Assembly: GCF_016613415.1 (NCBI RefSeq)
Contig: NZ_JACWCT010000156.1
Coordinates: 16,905 to 80,904 of the forward strand
Length of the DNA: 64,000 bases
Reading direction: 5' to 3'
DNA from: Methylobacterium ajmalii
GTDB lineage: Bacteria > Pseudomonadota > Alphaproteobacteria > Rhizobiales > Beijerinckiaceae
The notes beneath the pieces were generated by a model, which was not told the origin of the DNA, did no database searches, and was given only the letters and a program-made list of their open reading frames with translations. A program made the position numbers and the translations under genes. Every line of letters starts with the position of its first letter. The first letter of the stretch is position 1. Positions 42,377 to 50,695 of this stretch are shown in pieces.

Positions 42377-43657
42377 TCACGCCGCCTTGGCGTAGCGCGA
42401 TTCCGCCAGATCCTGATGGTCGATCTCGGGCGCGCGGCCGCCGATCAGGTCGGCGAGGAGCCGGCCCGAGCCGCAGGCCATGGTCCAGCCGAGCGTGCCG
42501 TGGCCGGTATTGGTGTAGAGGTTGTCGTAGGCCGTGGCGCCGACGATCGGGGTGCCGTCCGGGGTCATCGGGCGCAGGCCGGTCCAGAACTTCGCCTGCG
42601 AGACGTCGCCGCCCTGCGGGAAGAGGTCAAGGACCGAGCGCTCCAGGGTCGCCCGGCGCGGGCCGCGCAGGGCCTGGCTGAAGCCGGCGAGCTCCGCCGT
42701 GCCGCCGACGCGGATGCGGTCGCCGAGCCGGGTGATCGCCACCTTGAAGGTCTCGTCCATCACGGTCGAGACCGGGGCGGCCTCGGCGTCGGTGACCGGC
42801 AGGGTCAGGGAGTAGCCCTTCACCGGATAGACCGGCAGCTCGATGCCCAGCGGCTTCAACATCATCGGGGTGTAGCTGCCCATGGCGGCGACGTAGCGGT
42901 CCGCCGTCAGCACCTCGCCGCCAGCAGAGCCGGTGCCGGCCAGGCCCACGCCGACGATGCGGCCGCCTTCCTGGCGAAGTGAGGTGATCGTCGCGCCGTA
43001 CCGGATGGTGACGCCCATGCTCTCGCAGATCGCCGCGAGGCGCTGGGTGAACAGATGCGCGTCGCCGGTCTCGTCGCCCGGCAGGCGCAGGCCGCCGACG
43101 AAGGAGCCGCCGACCCGGGCCAGCGCCGGCTCGGCCGCGATGCAGCCCGCCGGATCCAGCACCTCGTAGGGCACGCCGTACTCGTCGAGCACGCCGGTGT
43201 CGTCGCCGACATGGTCGAGCTGCTTCTGGGTGCGGAAGAGCTGGAGCGTGCCCTTCTCGCGGTGATCGTAGGTGATGCCGGTCTCGGTGCGCAGGTCGCG
43301 CAGCACGTCGCGGCTATACTCGGCGAGCCGCACCATCCGGCCCTTGTTGCGGCGGTAGGCGTCCTCGGTGCAGTTCGCCAGCATCTTGGCGAGCCAGCCG
43401 TAGAGCTTGGGCTCCAGGCTCGGCCACAGCACCAGCGGGCGGTGGCGCATCATCAGCCACTTCATCGCCTTGACGGGGATGCCCGGGGCGGCCCAGGGCG
43501 CCGAATAGCCGGGGGAAACCTGGCCGGCATTGGCGAAGCTGGTCTCGAGGCCCGCGCCCGGCTGGCGGTCGAGCACCGTGACCTCGTGACCGGCCTTGGC
43601 GAGGTAGTAGGCCGAGGTGACGCCGACCACGCCGCCGCCGAGGATCAGAACGCGCAT
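42377..43657 (-). CDS. dadA: D-amino acid dehydrogenase small subunit (DadA)
   Basis: Membrane-associated flavoprotein that oxidises D-amino acids, chiefly D-alanine, to keto acids. 426 residues. The FAD-binding motif starts at residue 2 (RVLILGGGVVGVTSAYYLAKAGHEVTVLDR). Family signatures are ETSFANAGQVSPGYSAPWAAPG, YPVKGYSLTLPV and the C-terminal NLYTNTGHGTLGWTMACGSGRLLADLI. The ATG at 43657 fits; the frame is open further. It is divergent from an Lrp-type regulator, the usual control arrangement for dad genes; no alanine racemase follows. Confidence 0.94.
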   Translation of the reverse strand: MRVLILGGGVVGVTSAYYLAKAGHEVTVLDRQPGAGLETSFANAGQVSPGYSAPWAAPGIPVKAMKWLMMRHRPLVLWPSLEPKLYGWLAKMLANCTEDAYRRNKGRMVRLAEYSRDVLRDLRTETGITYDHREKGTLQLFRTQKQLDHVGDDTGVLDEYGVPYEVLDPAGCIAAEPALARVGGSFVGGLRLPGDETGDAHLFTQRLAAICESMGVTIRYGATITSLRQEGGRIVGVGLAGTGSAGGEVLTADRYVAAMGSYTPMMLKPLGIELPVYPVKGYSLTLPVTDAEAAPVSTVMDETFKVAITRLGDRIRVGGTAELAGFSQALRGPRRATLERSVLDLFPQGGDVSQAKFWTGLRPMTPDGTPIVGATAYDNLYTNTGHGTLGWTMACGSGRLLADLIGGRAPEIDHQDLAESRYAKAA

Positions 43658-43827
43658 CGCCGCAAAACCTTCTGTCGCGCCTCGCCTCTCGGTGTCCGAC
43701 CCGGCGCCTGGTCGGTGGGAAGAGTGTCGCGCAAGGATCGCCGAATTTCTCGCCGGATCGGCGCATGGCCTGCGAGAGTCTGTTACGGTACGCAACGATC
43801 TGCGGCTTAACGACAGGAAATTGCGCG

Positions 43828-44277
43828 GTGGCGGGACGGGACGAGATCGACGCGCGGATCCTGCGCGTCCTGCGCGACGACGGGCGCATCAGCAACGCCG
43901 ATCTCGCCGCCAAGGTCGGCCTGTCGCCCTCGGCCTGCCTGCGCCGGCTGCGGCTTCTCGAAACGAACGGCACCATCCGGGGCTACACCGCGCTGATCGA
44001 GGCCGACGAGCGCGAGCACCACATGGTGGTGCTAACCCAGATCACCCTGGAGCGGCAGACGGAAGAGTCGCTCAACCGCTTCGAGGCCGCGGTGCGCCGC
44101 TGCCCCGAGGTGCGCGACTGCTACCTGATGACCGGCCTGTCCGATTACCTGATGCGCATCGAGGTCTTGGATGCGGGCGATTACGAGCGCCTGCACAAGG
44201 AGGTGCTGTCGCGCCTGCCGGGGGTGGCGCGGATCCAGTCGAGCTTCGCGATCCGGACGGTGGTGGGGCGGGGATAG
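43828..44277 (+). CDS. Lrp/AsnC-family transcriptional regulator
   Basis: 149 residues from a GTG at 43828, chosen because AGGAAA lies seven bases upstream and the protein then begins VAGRDEIDARILRVLRDDGRISNADLA, the normal Lrp start. The helix-turn-helix is NADLAAKVGLSPSACLRRLRLLE, followed by the RAM effector domain (MVVLTQITLERQ, CYLMTGLSDYLMRIEV, ARIQSSFAIRTV). It is divergent from dadA across 170 bases and most likely regulates it in response to an amino acid. Confidence 0.9.
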   Translation: MAGRDEIDARILRVLRDDGRISNADLAAKVGLSPSACLRRLRLLETNGTIRGYTALIEADEREHHMVVLTQITLERQTEESLNRFEAAVRRCPEVRDCYLMTGLSDYLMRIEVLDAGDYERLHKEVLSRLPGVARIQSSFAIRTVVGRG

Positions 44278-44339
44278 CGACCGCGCGGACGACCGGATTC
44301 GCTTCGGCGTCAGCCCGGCGGCGTTCTTCTGAGCGCGCC

Positions 44340-45035
44340 TCAGGCGAAATAGGCCGGCCACCGCGCCCGGATCTCGTCGCCCAGCGCAATCGACTTCGAG
44401 AGGTGATCGCGAAGAGCCTCCTGGGCGGCCTCCGGCTCACCCTCGGCGAGCGCCGCCACGATCCGCTGGTGATCGGCCACGATCTGCTGCGCCTTGCCCT
44501 CCACCGGCAGGTGCAGGCGGCGCAGGCGGTCGATATGGCCGCTGCGGCGGCGGATCAGGTCCCAGAGGTCAGGGACGGCGGCCGCCTCGCACAGGGCGCG
44601 GTGAAACGCCTCGTCGCTCGCCGACAACCGCGCGAAGTCGCCCGCCTCGGCAAACAGCGCCTGCTCGGCCACGAAGGCCTGGAGCCGTACCACCAGCGCC
44701 CGGTCGGGTGCCCGGGCCAGGGTGCGCACGACCTCCTGCTCCACGGCGCGGCGCAGGAACTGCGCCTGGCGGGCGGCCGCGAGATCGATGCGGCTCACCA
44801 CCGTCGAGGATTGCGGGAAGATGTCGACCAGCCCCTCCTCCTGGAGCCGCAGGAGCGCATCGCGGATCGGGGTGGCGCTGAGGCCGAAGCTCGCCTGCAA
44901 TTCGGGCCGCGACAGCACCGTGCCGGGCGCGAGATCGAGCGAGACGATCTTGTCCCGAATGAGGTCGAAGACCTGCGGGGCGGCGTGGCGCGAGCGGTCG
45001 CGGAGGCGCTGCGCACCGGCGAAGACGGCGTTCAT
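44340..45035 (-). CDS. GntR-family regulator, FCD type
   Basis: 231 residues from ATG 45035; a TTG at 45053 would add six residues. Winged helix about 20-85 (LSRPELQASFGLSATPIRDALLRLQEEGLVDIFPQSSTVV), then the helical FCD effector domain with SDEAFHRALCEAA and VADHQRIVAALAEGE. It is divergent from the ABC importer at 45208-47932, whose promoter carries palindromes overlapping the hexamers, so it is the probable repressor of that operon. Confidence 0.87.
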   Translation of the reverse strand: MNAVFAGAQRLRDRSRHAAPQVFDLIRDKIVSLDLAPGTVLSRPELQASFGLSATPIRDALLRLQEEGLVDIFPQSSTVVSRIDLAAARQAQFLRRAVEQEVVRTLARAPDRALVVRLQAFVAEQALFAEAGDFARLSASDEAFHRALCEAAAVPDLWDLIRRRSGHIDRLRRLHLPVEGKAQQIVADHQRIVAALAEGEPEAAQEALRDHLSKSIALGDEIRARWPAYFA

Positions 45036-45108
45036 GACGGTCGGACTCGGCAATGACCCGGCACCGCCGGAGCGGCCCTAGCGGCAGCCTAGCACGACCC
45101 GGCTCGGG

Positions 45109-45137
45109 TTGACATACTAATGCATTACCATTTTAGT
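45109..45137 (+). promoter_or_regulatory. Sigma-70 promoter with overlapping palindromes for the second ABC importer
   Basis: TTGACA (45109-45114), 17 bases, then TTTAGT (45132-45137). The spacer holds the perfect palindrome TAATGCATTA (45118-45127), and the broader repeat ACTAA...TTAGT (45116-45137) runs into the -10. This is a good candidate operator for the divergent GntR protein. Confidence 0.6.
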
Positions 45138-45207
45138 GAGCGGGCTGGACCGGCGATCGACAACAAGCCGGCCTGCGCCGCCCCGCGGCGGCCTCGGGAG
45201 AACGCTC

Positions 45208-46227
45208 ATGATCCATTCGCCCACGCGCCGCGCCCTCGCGGCGGGCTTCCTCGCTGCCGGTCTGCTCGCCTCCGGCTCGGCGCGGGCGCAGCAGAAGAGC
45301 GACGTGGCGATCACCCGCCAGCCCGGCATCATCTACCTGCCGACCCACGTCATCGAGAAGCAGGGGCTGATCGAGAAGCATGCCGAGCGGCTGGGCGTGC
45401 CGGGCGTGAAGACGAAGTGGCTCACCTTCACGGGCGGCGGCAGCCAGACCGACGCGCTGCTCGCCGGCAACGTCGACATCGTCAATACCGGCACCGGCAA
45501 CCTGCTGCTGCTGTGGGACCGGACGCGGGGCGGCGTGAAGGGCATCGTCGCCACCTCAGCGCTGCCGCTGCTGCTCGTCAGCCGCGACCCGAAGATCAGG
45601 ACGATCAAGGACATCGGCCCCGGCGACAAGGTCGCGGTGCCGACCGTGAAGGTCTCGACGCAGGCGATCCTGCTGCAGATGGCGGCGGGCGAGGCCTACG
45701 GCGCCGACCAGTCCGGCCGGCTCGACGCCAACACGGTGCAGCTCGGCCATCCCGATGCGGCGATCGCGCTGGCCAACCCCACCCACGAGATCAAGACCCA
45801 CTTCGCGGCGCCGCCGTTCCAGTACGTCGAATTGCGCACCGTGCCCGGCGCCCACATCGTGGCGCGCTCGCCCGACATCATCGGCGGGCCGCTGACGCAA
45901 GGCCAGTTCTTCACCACCACCAAGTTCGCCGATGCCAACCCCAAGATCGTCCAGGCGGTGCGGGCGGCCTCCGAGGAGGCGCAAGCCTTCATCCGCCGGG
46001 ATACGCGAAAGGCCGTCGAGATCTACCGCGAGGTGACCGGCGACAAGACCAGCGTCGAGGACCTGCTGAGCTACTTGGCCGAGCCCGGCATGATGGAGTT
46101 CAACCTCCAGCCCCAGGGCACGATGCGCTTTGCCGAGCATCTCGGGCGGATCGGCACCCTGCGGACCAAGCCCAAGGCCTGGACCGACTACTATCTGCCG
46201 GTCGCCCACGACCTCAGCGGCAGCTGA
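45208..46227 (+). CDS. ABC transporter substrate-binding protein (NMT1/TauA-like)
   Basis: 339 residues. Signal peptide RRALAAGFLAAGLLASGSARAQ, cleaved near residue 29. The mature domain shows ITRQPGIIYLPTHVIEKQGL, WLTFTGGGSQTDALLAGNVDIVNTG and QLGHPDAAIALANPTHEIKTHF, typical of nitrate/sulfonate/taurine-type binding proteins. The start is preceded by GGGAG eight bases away. First gene of a three-gene importer, with ATPase and permease following in that order. Ligand unknown. Confidence 0.88.
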   Translation: MIHSPTRRALAAGFLAAGLLASGSARAQQKSDVAITRQPGIIYLPTHVIEKQGLIEKHAERLGVPGVKTKWLTFTGGGSQTDALLAGNVDIVNTGTGNLLLLWDRTRGGVKGIVATSALPLLLVSRDPKIRTIKDIGPGDKVAVPTVKVSTQAILLQMAAGEAYGADQSGRLDANTVQLGHPDAAIALANPTHEIKTHFAAPPFQYVELRTVPGAHIVARSPDIIGGPLTQGQFFTTTKFADANPKIVQAVRAASEEAQAFIRRDTRKAVEIYREVTGDKTSVEDLLSYLAEPGMMEFNLQPQGTMRFAEHLGRIGTLRTKPKAWTDYYLPVAHDLSGS

Positions 46228-46256
46228 GCCCTTCCGGTTCGAGAGGACACGACACC

Positions 46257-47021
46257 ATGACCGCGCTCCTCGACGTCCGCGGCGTCACGCTCCGCTACAA
46301 GACCCCCAACGTGCTGGTCACCGCGACCGAGCGCGTCAGCTTCCAGGTCGAGACCTCGGACCGCTTCGTGCTGCTCGGGCCGTCGGGCTGCGGCAAGTCC
46401 ACCTTGCTCAAGGCGGTGGGCGGCTACCTGCATCCGAGCGAGGGCGAGATCCGCATCAAGGACCGGGTGGTCAAGGAGCCCGGCGCCGACCGGATGATGG
46501 TGTTTCAGGAGTTCGACCAGCTCCTGCCCTGGAAGACGGTGCTGGAGAACGTCACCTTCCCGCTCCTCAACGCGCGCAAGATGTCCCGCCGCGCGGCGGA
46601 GGAGCGGGCGCGGGCCTATATCGAGAAGGTCGGCCTGACGCGGGCCATCGACAGCTACCCCCACACCCTCTCGGGCGGCATGAAGCAGCGCGTGGCGATC
46701 GCCCGCGGCATGGCGATGGAGCCCGACATCCTCCTGATGGACGAGCCCTTCGCGGCGCTCGACGCGCTCACCCGGCGCACCTGCCAGGACGAACTCCTGC
46801 AGCTCTGGGAGGAAACGAAGTTCACGGTGCTCTTCGTCACCCACTCGATCGCCGAGGCGATCAAGATCGGCAATCGCATCCTCCTGCTCTCGCCCCATCC
46901 GGGCCGGGTCAAGGCCGAGGTGCGCGACGTCGACAAGGTCTCGGCCCAGGACGGCAGCGCCGGCCAGCTCGAGCAGCAGATCCACGACCTGCTTTTTTCC
47001 GACGAGCCCGCCCACCACTGA
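46257..47021 (+). CDS. ABC transporter ATP-binding protein
   Basis: 254 residues. Walker A LLGPSGCGKSTLLKAVGG, Q-loop FQEFDQLLPWKTV, signature LSGGMKQRVAIARGMAM, Walker B ILLMDEPFAALDALT and H-loop FVTHSIAEAI are complete. The C-terminal tail (DKVSAQDGSAGQLEQQIHDLLF) looks like a short regulatory helix. It lies between the binding protein (29-base gap) and permease (23-base gap) genes. Confidence 0.9.
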   Translation: MTALLDVRGVTLRYKTPNVLVTATERVSFQVETSDRFVLLGPSGCGKSTLLKAVGGYLHPSEGEIRIKDRVVKEPGADRMMVFQEFDQLLPWKTVLENVTFPLLNARKMSRRAAEERARAYIEKVGLTRAIDSYPHTLSGGMKQRVAIARGMAMEPDILLMDEPFAALDALTRRTCQDELLQLWEETKFTVLFVTHSIAEAIKIGNRILLLSPHPGRVKAEVRDVDKVSAQDGSAGQLEQQIHDLLFSDEPAHH

Positions 47022-47044
47022 CCGATCGTCGAGGAGGCACCCCC

Positions 47045-47932
47045 ATGAGCAGCACGACGAGCGTCACGACAGGCTCCCCGAGGCCGGCCCGCATCATCAT
47101 GAGCGAGGCGGCGCCCGCCGCCGACGGCGCGGTCGAGCGCCAGCTCGGCACCGCCGAGATCCTCTGGAACAGCGGCTTCGTGCGCAAGACGGTGATCATC
47201 GTCGTGCTGGCGCTGGTCTGGGAGATCTACGCCCGCTTCCTCGACAATCCGCTGCTGTTCCCGACCTTCTCCGACACCGTCACGACGCTGTGGCAGCAGA
47301 CCCTCGACGGCACGATCCCGAACCGGGCGCTCACCTCGATCAAGGTGCTGCTGATGGGCTACGTCGCCGGCATCCTGCTCGCCGCGACGCTGACCATGGT
47401 GGCGATCTCGACCCGCATCGGCACCGACTTCCTCGAGACGATGACGGCGATGTTCAATCCCCTGCCGGCCATCGCGCTCCTGCCGCTGGCGCTGATCTGG
47501 TTCGGGTTGGGCAACGGCAGCCTGGTCTTCGTGCTGATCCACTCGGTGTTGTGGGCGGTGGCGCTCAACACCCATTCGGGCTTTCGCGGCGTCTCGAACA
47601 CGCTCCGGATGGTCGGGCGCAACTACGGGCTGAAGGGCCTGCCCTACGTCACCAAGATCCTGATCCCGGCAGCGTTCCCCTCCATCCTCACCGGCCTCAA
47701 GATCGGCTGGGCCTTCGCCTGGCGCACGCTCATCGCCGCCGAGCTCGTCTTCGGCGTGTCGTCGGGAGCCGGCGGCCTCGGCTGGTTCATCTTCGAGAAC
47801 CGCAACCTCCTCGACATCCCGGCCGTCTTCGCCGGCCTGCTGACCGTGATCATCATCGGCCTCGTGGTCGAGAACCTGATCTTCCGCACGCTGGAGCGGC
47901 GGACGGTGCAGAAGTGGGGTCTGCAGCACTAG
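47045..47932 (+). CDS. ABC transporter permease
   Basis: 295 residues. A polar 45-residue cytoplasmic N-terminus is followed by about six membrane segments (VIIVVLALVWEIYARFL is the first). The EAA coupling loop is near GRNYGLKGLPYVTKILIPAAFPSILTGLKIGW. An AGGAGG ribosome binding site precedes the ATG. Last gene of the importer; a strong hairpin follows 16 bases after the stop. Confidence 0.9.
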   Translation: MSSTTSVTTGSPRPARIIMSEAAPAADGAVERQLGTAEILWNSGFVRKTVIIVVLALVWEIYARFLDNPLLFPTFSDTVTTLWQQTLDGTIPNRALTSIKVLLMGYVAGILLAATLTMVAISTRIGTDFLETMTAMFNPLPAIALLPLALIWFGLGNGSLVFVLIHSVLWAVALNTHSGFRGVSNTLRMVGRNYGLKGLPYVTKILIPAAFPSILTGLKIGWAFAWRTLIAAELVFGVSSGAGGLGWFIFENRNLLDIPAVFAGLLTVIIIGLVVENLIFRTLERRTVQKWGLQH

Positions 47933-47948
47933 CACTGACGAGCACGCC

Positions 47949-47988
47949 GCCCTGACCCCTCCCCCCTCTGCGGGGGAGGGGTCAGGGC
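47949..47988 (+). terminator. Strong hairpin between the importer and the dehydratase gene
   Basis: A perfect 17-bp inverted repeat (47949-47965 with 47972-47988, loop CTCTGC). The arm CCCTGACCCCTCCCCC is a motif seen repeatedly in Hyphomicrobiales intergenic regions, so it may be a repeat element serving as terminator. Confidence 0.6.
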
Positions 47989-48036
47989 GTGCGGTCCGTC
48001 ACGTAACGTCGAATACCGACAGGAGCCTGGAAAAAG

Positions 48037-49833
48037 ATGGCCCGCGATCCGCTCCCCCCGCCCGAACTCGAGCCAGGTGCCGTCCCGGACGGCCCGCAGG
48101 CCGTGCGCCGCGAGCCCTCGTCCCTGCGCTCCGCCCACTGGTTCGGGCCGGCGGACCTGCGCTCCTTCGGGCACCGCTCGCGGGCGATGCAGATGGGCTA
48201 CGCGCCCGAGGAGTGGACCGGAAAGCCGGTCATCGCGATCCTGAACACCTGGTCCGACCTCCAGCCCTGCCACGCGCACTTCAAGCATCGCGTCGACGAC
48301 GTGAAGCGCGGGATCCTGATGGCGGGGGGCTTTCCCGTCGAACTGCCGGCGATCTCGGTCTCGGAGAGCTTCGTCAAGCCGACCACCATGCTCTACCGCA
48401 ACATGCTGGCGATGGAGACCGAGGAGCTGTTGCGCTCCCACCCGGTCGACGGCGCGGTACTGATGGGCGGCTGCGACAAGTCCACGCCGGGCCTGCTTCT
48501 CGGCGCCACCAGCATGAACCTGCCGGCGATCTACATTCCCGCCGGGCCGATGCTGCGCGGCAACTGGCAGGGCAAGGTGCTGGGCTCCGGCTCCGACAGC
48601 TGGAAGTACTGGGATGAACTCCGCGCCGGCAAGATCACCGACCAGGACTGGCTCGGGATCGAGGGCGGCATCGCCCGGTCCTACGGCACCTGCATGACCA
48701 TGGGCACCGCCTCGACCATGACGGCGATCGCGGAAGCCGTCGGCATGGTGCTGCCCGGCGGCTCGTCGATTCCGGCGGCGGATGCCGGCCATATCCGCCT
48801 CTCCTCAGAATCCGGCCGGCGCATCGTCGACATGGTGTGGGAGGACCTGACCCCGCAGCGGATCCAGACCCGGGAGGCCTACGAGAACGCGATCGCGGTC
48901 GCCATGGCGATGGGCTGCTCGACCAACGCCATCATCCACCTGATCGCCATGGCGCGCCGGGCCGGCCACGCCATCGGCCTCGACGATTTCGAGCGCTACA
49001 GCCGCATCGTGCCGGTGATCGGCAACGTGCGGCCGAGCGGCAACACCTACCTGATGGAAGACTTCTTCTACGCCGGCGGCATCCGCGCGCTGATGAACGA
49101 GATCCGCGAGCACCTGCACCTCGACTGCCTGACGGTGAGCGGCCGGACGCTCGGCGAGGTGATCGAGGGCGCGAAGGTCCACAATGCCGACGTCATCCGG
49201 CCGCTGTCGAACCCGGTCTACGGCCAGGGCTCGCTGGCGGTGCTGAAGGGCAACCTCGCGCCAAGCGGCTGCGTCATCAAGCCGGCGGCGATGGACCAGC
49301 GCTTCCTCAAGCATTCCGGCCCGGCGCTCGTCTTCGACGATTACCCGTCCCTGAAACGCGCGATCGACGACGAGAATCTCGACGTCACCGCCGACCACGT
49401 GCTCGTGCTGCGCAATGCCGGGCCGCAGGGCGGGCCGGGCATGCCCGAATGGGGCATGCTGCCGATGCCGAAGAAGCTCCTTAAGGAGGGTCACCGCGAC
49501 ATGCTGCGCCTGTCGGATGCGCGGATGAGCGGCACCAGCTACGGCGCCTGCGTGCTCCACGTCGCGCCCGAATCCTTCGTCGGGGGGCCCCTGGCGCTCC
49601 TGCGCACCGGCGACATCGTCAGCGTCGACGTCGAGGCGAGGGCGATCCGCATGGAGGTGTCGGACGAGGAGCTGGCACAGAGGCGCGCCGCCTGGACCCC
49701 GCCGGCGCCCCGCTACGAGCGCGGCTACGGCGTGATGTTCTCGCGCCACATCCAGCAGGCGGACGAGGGCTGCGACTTCGACTTCCTGCGCACCGAGTAC
49801 GGCGCTCCGGTGCCCGAGCCGGCGATCTACTGA
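48037..49833 (+). CDS. IlvD/Edd-family sugar-acid dehydratase (L-arabinonate dehydratase-like)
   Basis: 598 residues. It dehydrates a polyhydroxy acid using an Fe-S cluster and Mg2+. The three cluster cysteines are in LQPCHAHF, GGCDKSTPG and MGCSTNAIIH; the Mg2+/lysine site lies around MGGCDKSTP, and the C-terminal SDARMSGTSYGACVLHVAPES is typical. Length and sequence style match L-arabinonate/pentonate dehydratases better than dihydroxy-acid dehydratase of valine synthesis (IlvD), but the substrate is inferred. It stands between the ABC importer and the IclR gene and may share a pathway with either. Confidence 0.87.
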   Translation: MARDPLPPPELEPGAVPDGPQAVRREPSSLRSAHWFGPADLRSFGHRSRAMQMGYAPEEWTGKPVIAILNTWSDLQPCHAHFKHRVDDVKRGILMAGGFPVELPAISVSESFVKPTTMLYRNMLAMETEELLRSHPVDGAVLMGGCDKSTPGLLLGATSMNLPAIYIPAGPMLRGNWQGKVLGSGSDSWKYWDELRAGKITDQDWLGIEGGIARSYGTCMTMGTASTMTAIAEAVGMVLPGGSSIPAADAGHIRLSSESGRRIVDMVWEDLTPQRIQTREAYENAIAVAMAMGCSTNAIIHLIAMARRAGHAIGLDDFERYSRIVPVIGNVRPSGNTYLMEDFFYAGGIRALMNEIREHLHLDCLTVSGRTLGEVIEGAKVHNADVIRPLSNPVYGQGSLAVLKGNLAPSGCVIKPAAMDQRFLKHSGPALVFDDYPSLKRAIDDENLDVTADHVLVLRNAGPQGGPGMPEWGMLPMPKKLLKEGHRDMLRLSDARMSGTSYGACVLHVAPESFVGGPLALLRTGDIVSVDVEARAIRMEVSDEELAQRRAAWTPPAPRYERGYGVMFSRHIQQADEGCDFDFLRTEYGAPVPEPAIY

Positions 49834-49836
49834 GGG

Positions 49837-50622
49837 TCAGGCCGGCGCGCCGCCCACCAGCGCGGCGGCGCGCATCAGCCCCGGCAGGATCCGGGCGATC
49901 TCGTCCGGGTCGCCCCAGCGCCCGGCCTCGCCGGCGACGTGCAGGGCGCCGAACGGCCGCCGCGCCGCGTCGGTGAGCGCCACCGCGACCACAACCTCGT
50001 CCTCGATCACCTCGTGGGCGGCGACCGCGTAGCCGTCGCACCGCGCCTCCGCCACCGCCGTCATCACGTCCTCGATCCCGGTGCGGGTGAAGCGGGTCAG
50101 CGGCCGGCGGTCCTCCGCCGTCACCAGGGCGCGGGCCTCCGGTTCCGCGAGGACGGCCAGCACCGCGCGCCCGCCGGCACTGCAGAAGAGCGGGATCCGG
50201 CGCCCGACCAGGTTGGTGTAATAGTGCTCGGCCCGCGCCTGCAGCCGGAGCGCGTAGACCAGCGACGATTGCGAGAAGAGGCTGAGGTCCACCCGCGCGT
50301 CGCAGGTCCGGCGCAGGTCCATCAGGATCGGGGTCGCCCGCTCGATCAGCGGATGGTGGCGCAGGAAGGCGTAGCTCAGGTCGAGCACCCGATCCGCCAG
50401 GGCGTAGCGCCGGGTCGTCGCGCATTGGTCGAGATAGCCGAGCTGCGCCAGCGTGTGCACCATGCGCTGGCACGTACTCTTGTCGTGACCGCTGCGCTCG
50501 CTGATCTCCTGCAAGGACAGGGCGCGAACGCCGTGGAATGCTTCGAGGACGCTGAAGCATTTTTCGACCGAATGAACAAACAATCGGCTTCGCGCGGTTT
50601 CGCCGCTGACATCCGTTGACAT
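49837..50622 (-). CDS. IclR-family transcriptional regulator
   Basis: 261 residues. N-terminal winged helix (KCFSVLEAFHGVRALSLQEISERSGHDKSTCQRMVHTLAQLGYL in consecutive parts), then the IclR effector domain (YYTNLVGRRIPLFCSAGGRAVLAVL, DGYAVAAHEVIEDEVVVAVAL). The start at 50622 fits the family length. It is divergent from the MFS transporter with only 73 bases between the coding regions, where two overlapping palindromes lie. It probably controls the transporter-deacetylase-peptidase operon. It ends three bases from the dehydratase gene, converging. Confidence 0.9.
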   Translation of the reverse strand: MSTDVSGETARSRLFVHSVEKCFSVLEAFHGVRALSLQEISERSGHDKSTCQRMVHTLAQLGYLDQCATTRRYALADRVLDLSYAFLRHHPLIERATPILMDLRRTCDARVDLSLFSQSSLVYALRLQARAEHYYTNLVGRRIPLFCSAGGRAVLAVLAEPEARALVTAEDRRPLTRFTRTGIEDVMTAVAEARCDGYAVAAHEVIEDEVVVAVALTDAARRPFGALHVAGEAGRWGDPDEIARILPGLMRAAALVGGAPA

Positions 50623-50648
50623 CGTGTCGTCCCTTGAACCAGCATAAG

Positions 50649-50677
50649 ATGCAATGCAGCGTATTGCATGGCAATAC
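50649..50677. promoter_or_regulatory. Overlapping palindromes, probable IclR operator
   Basis: ATGCAAT-N7-ATTGCAT (50649-50669) and, overlapping it, GTATTG-N5-CAATAC (50661-50677), both with perfect arms. They fill the short gap between the divergent IclR and MFS genes, as expected for an IclR-family operator. Confidence 0.65.
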
Positions 50678-50695
50678 GGACGCGCGGGGAACCGG

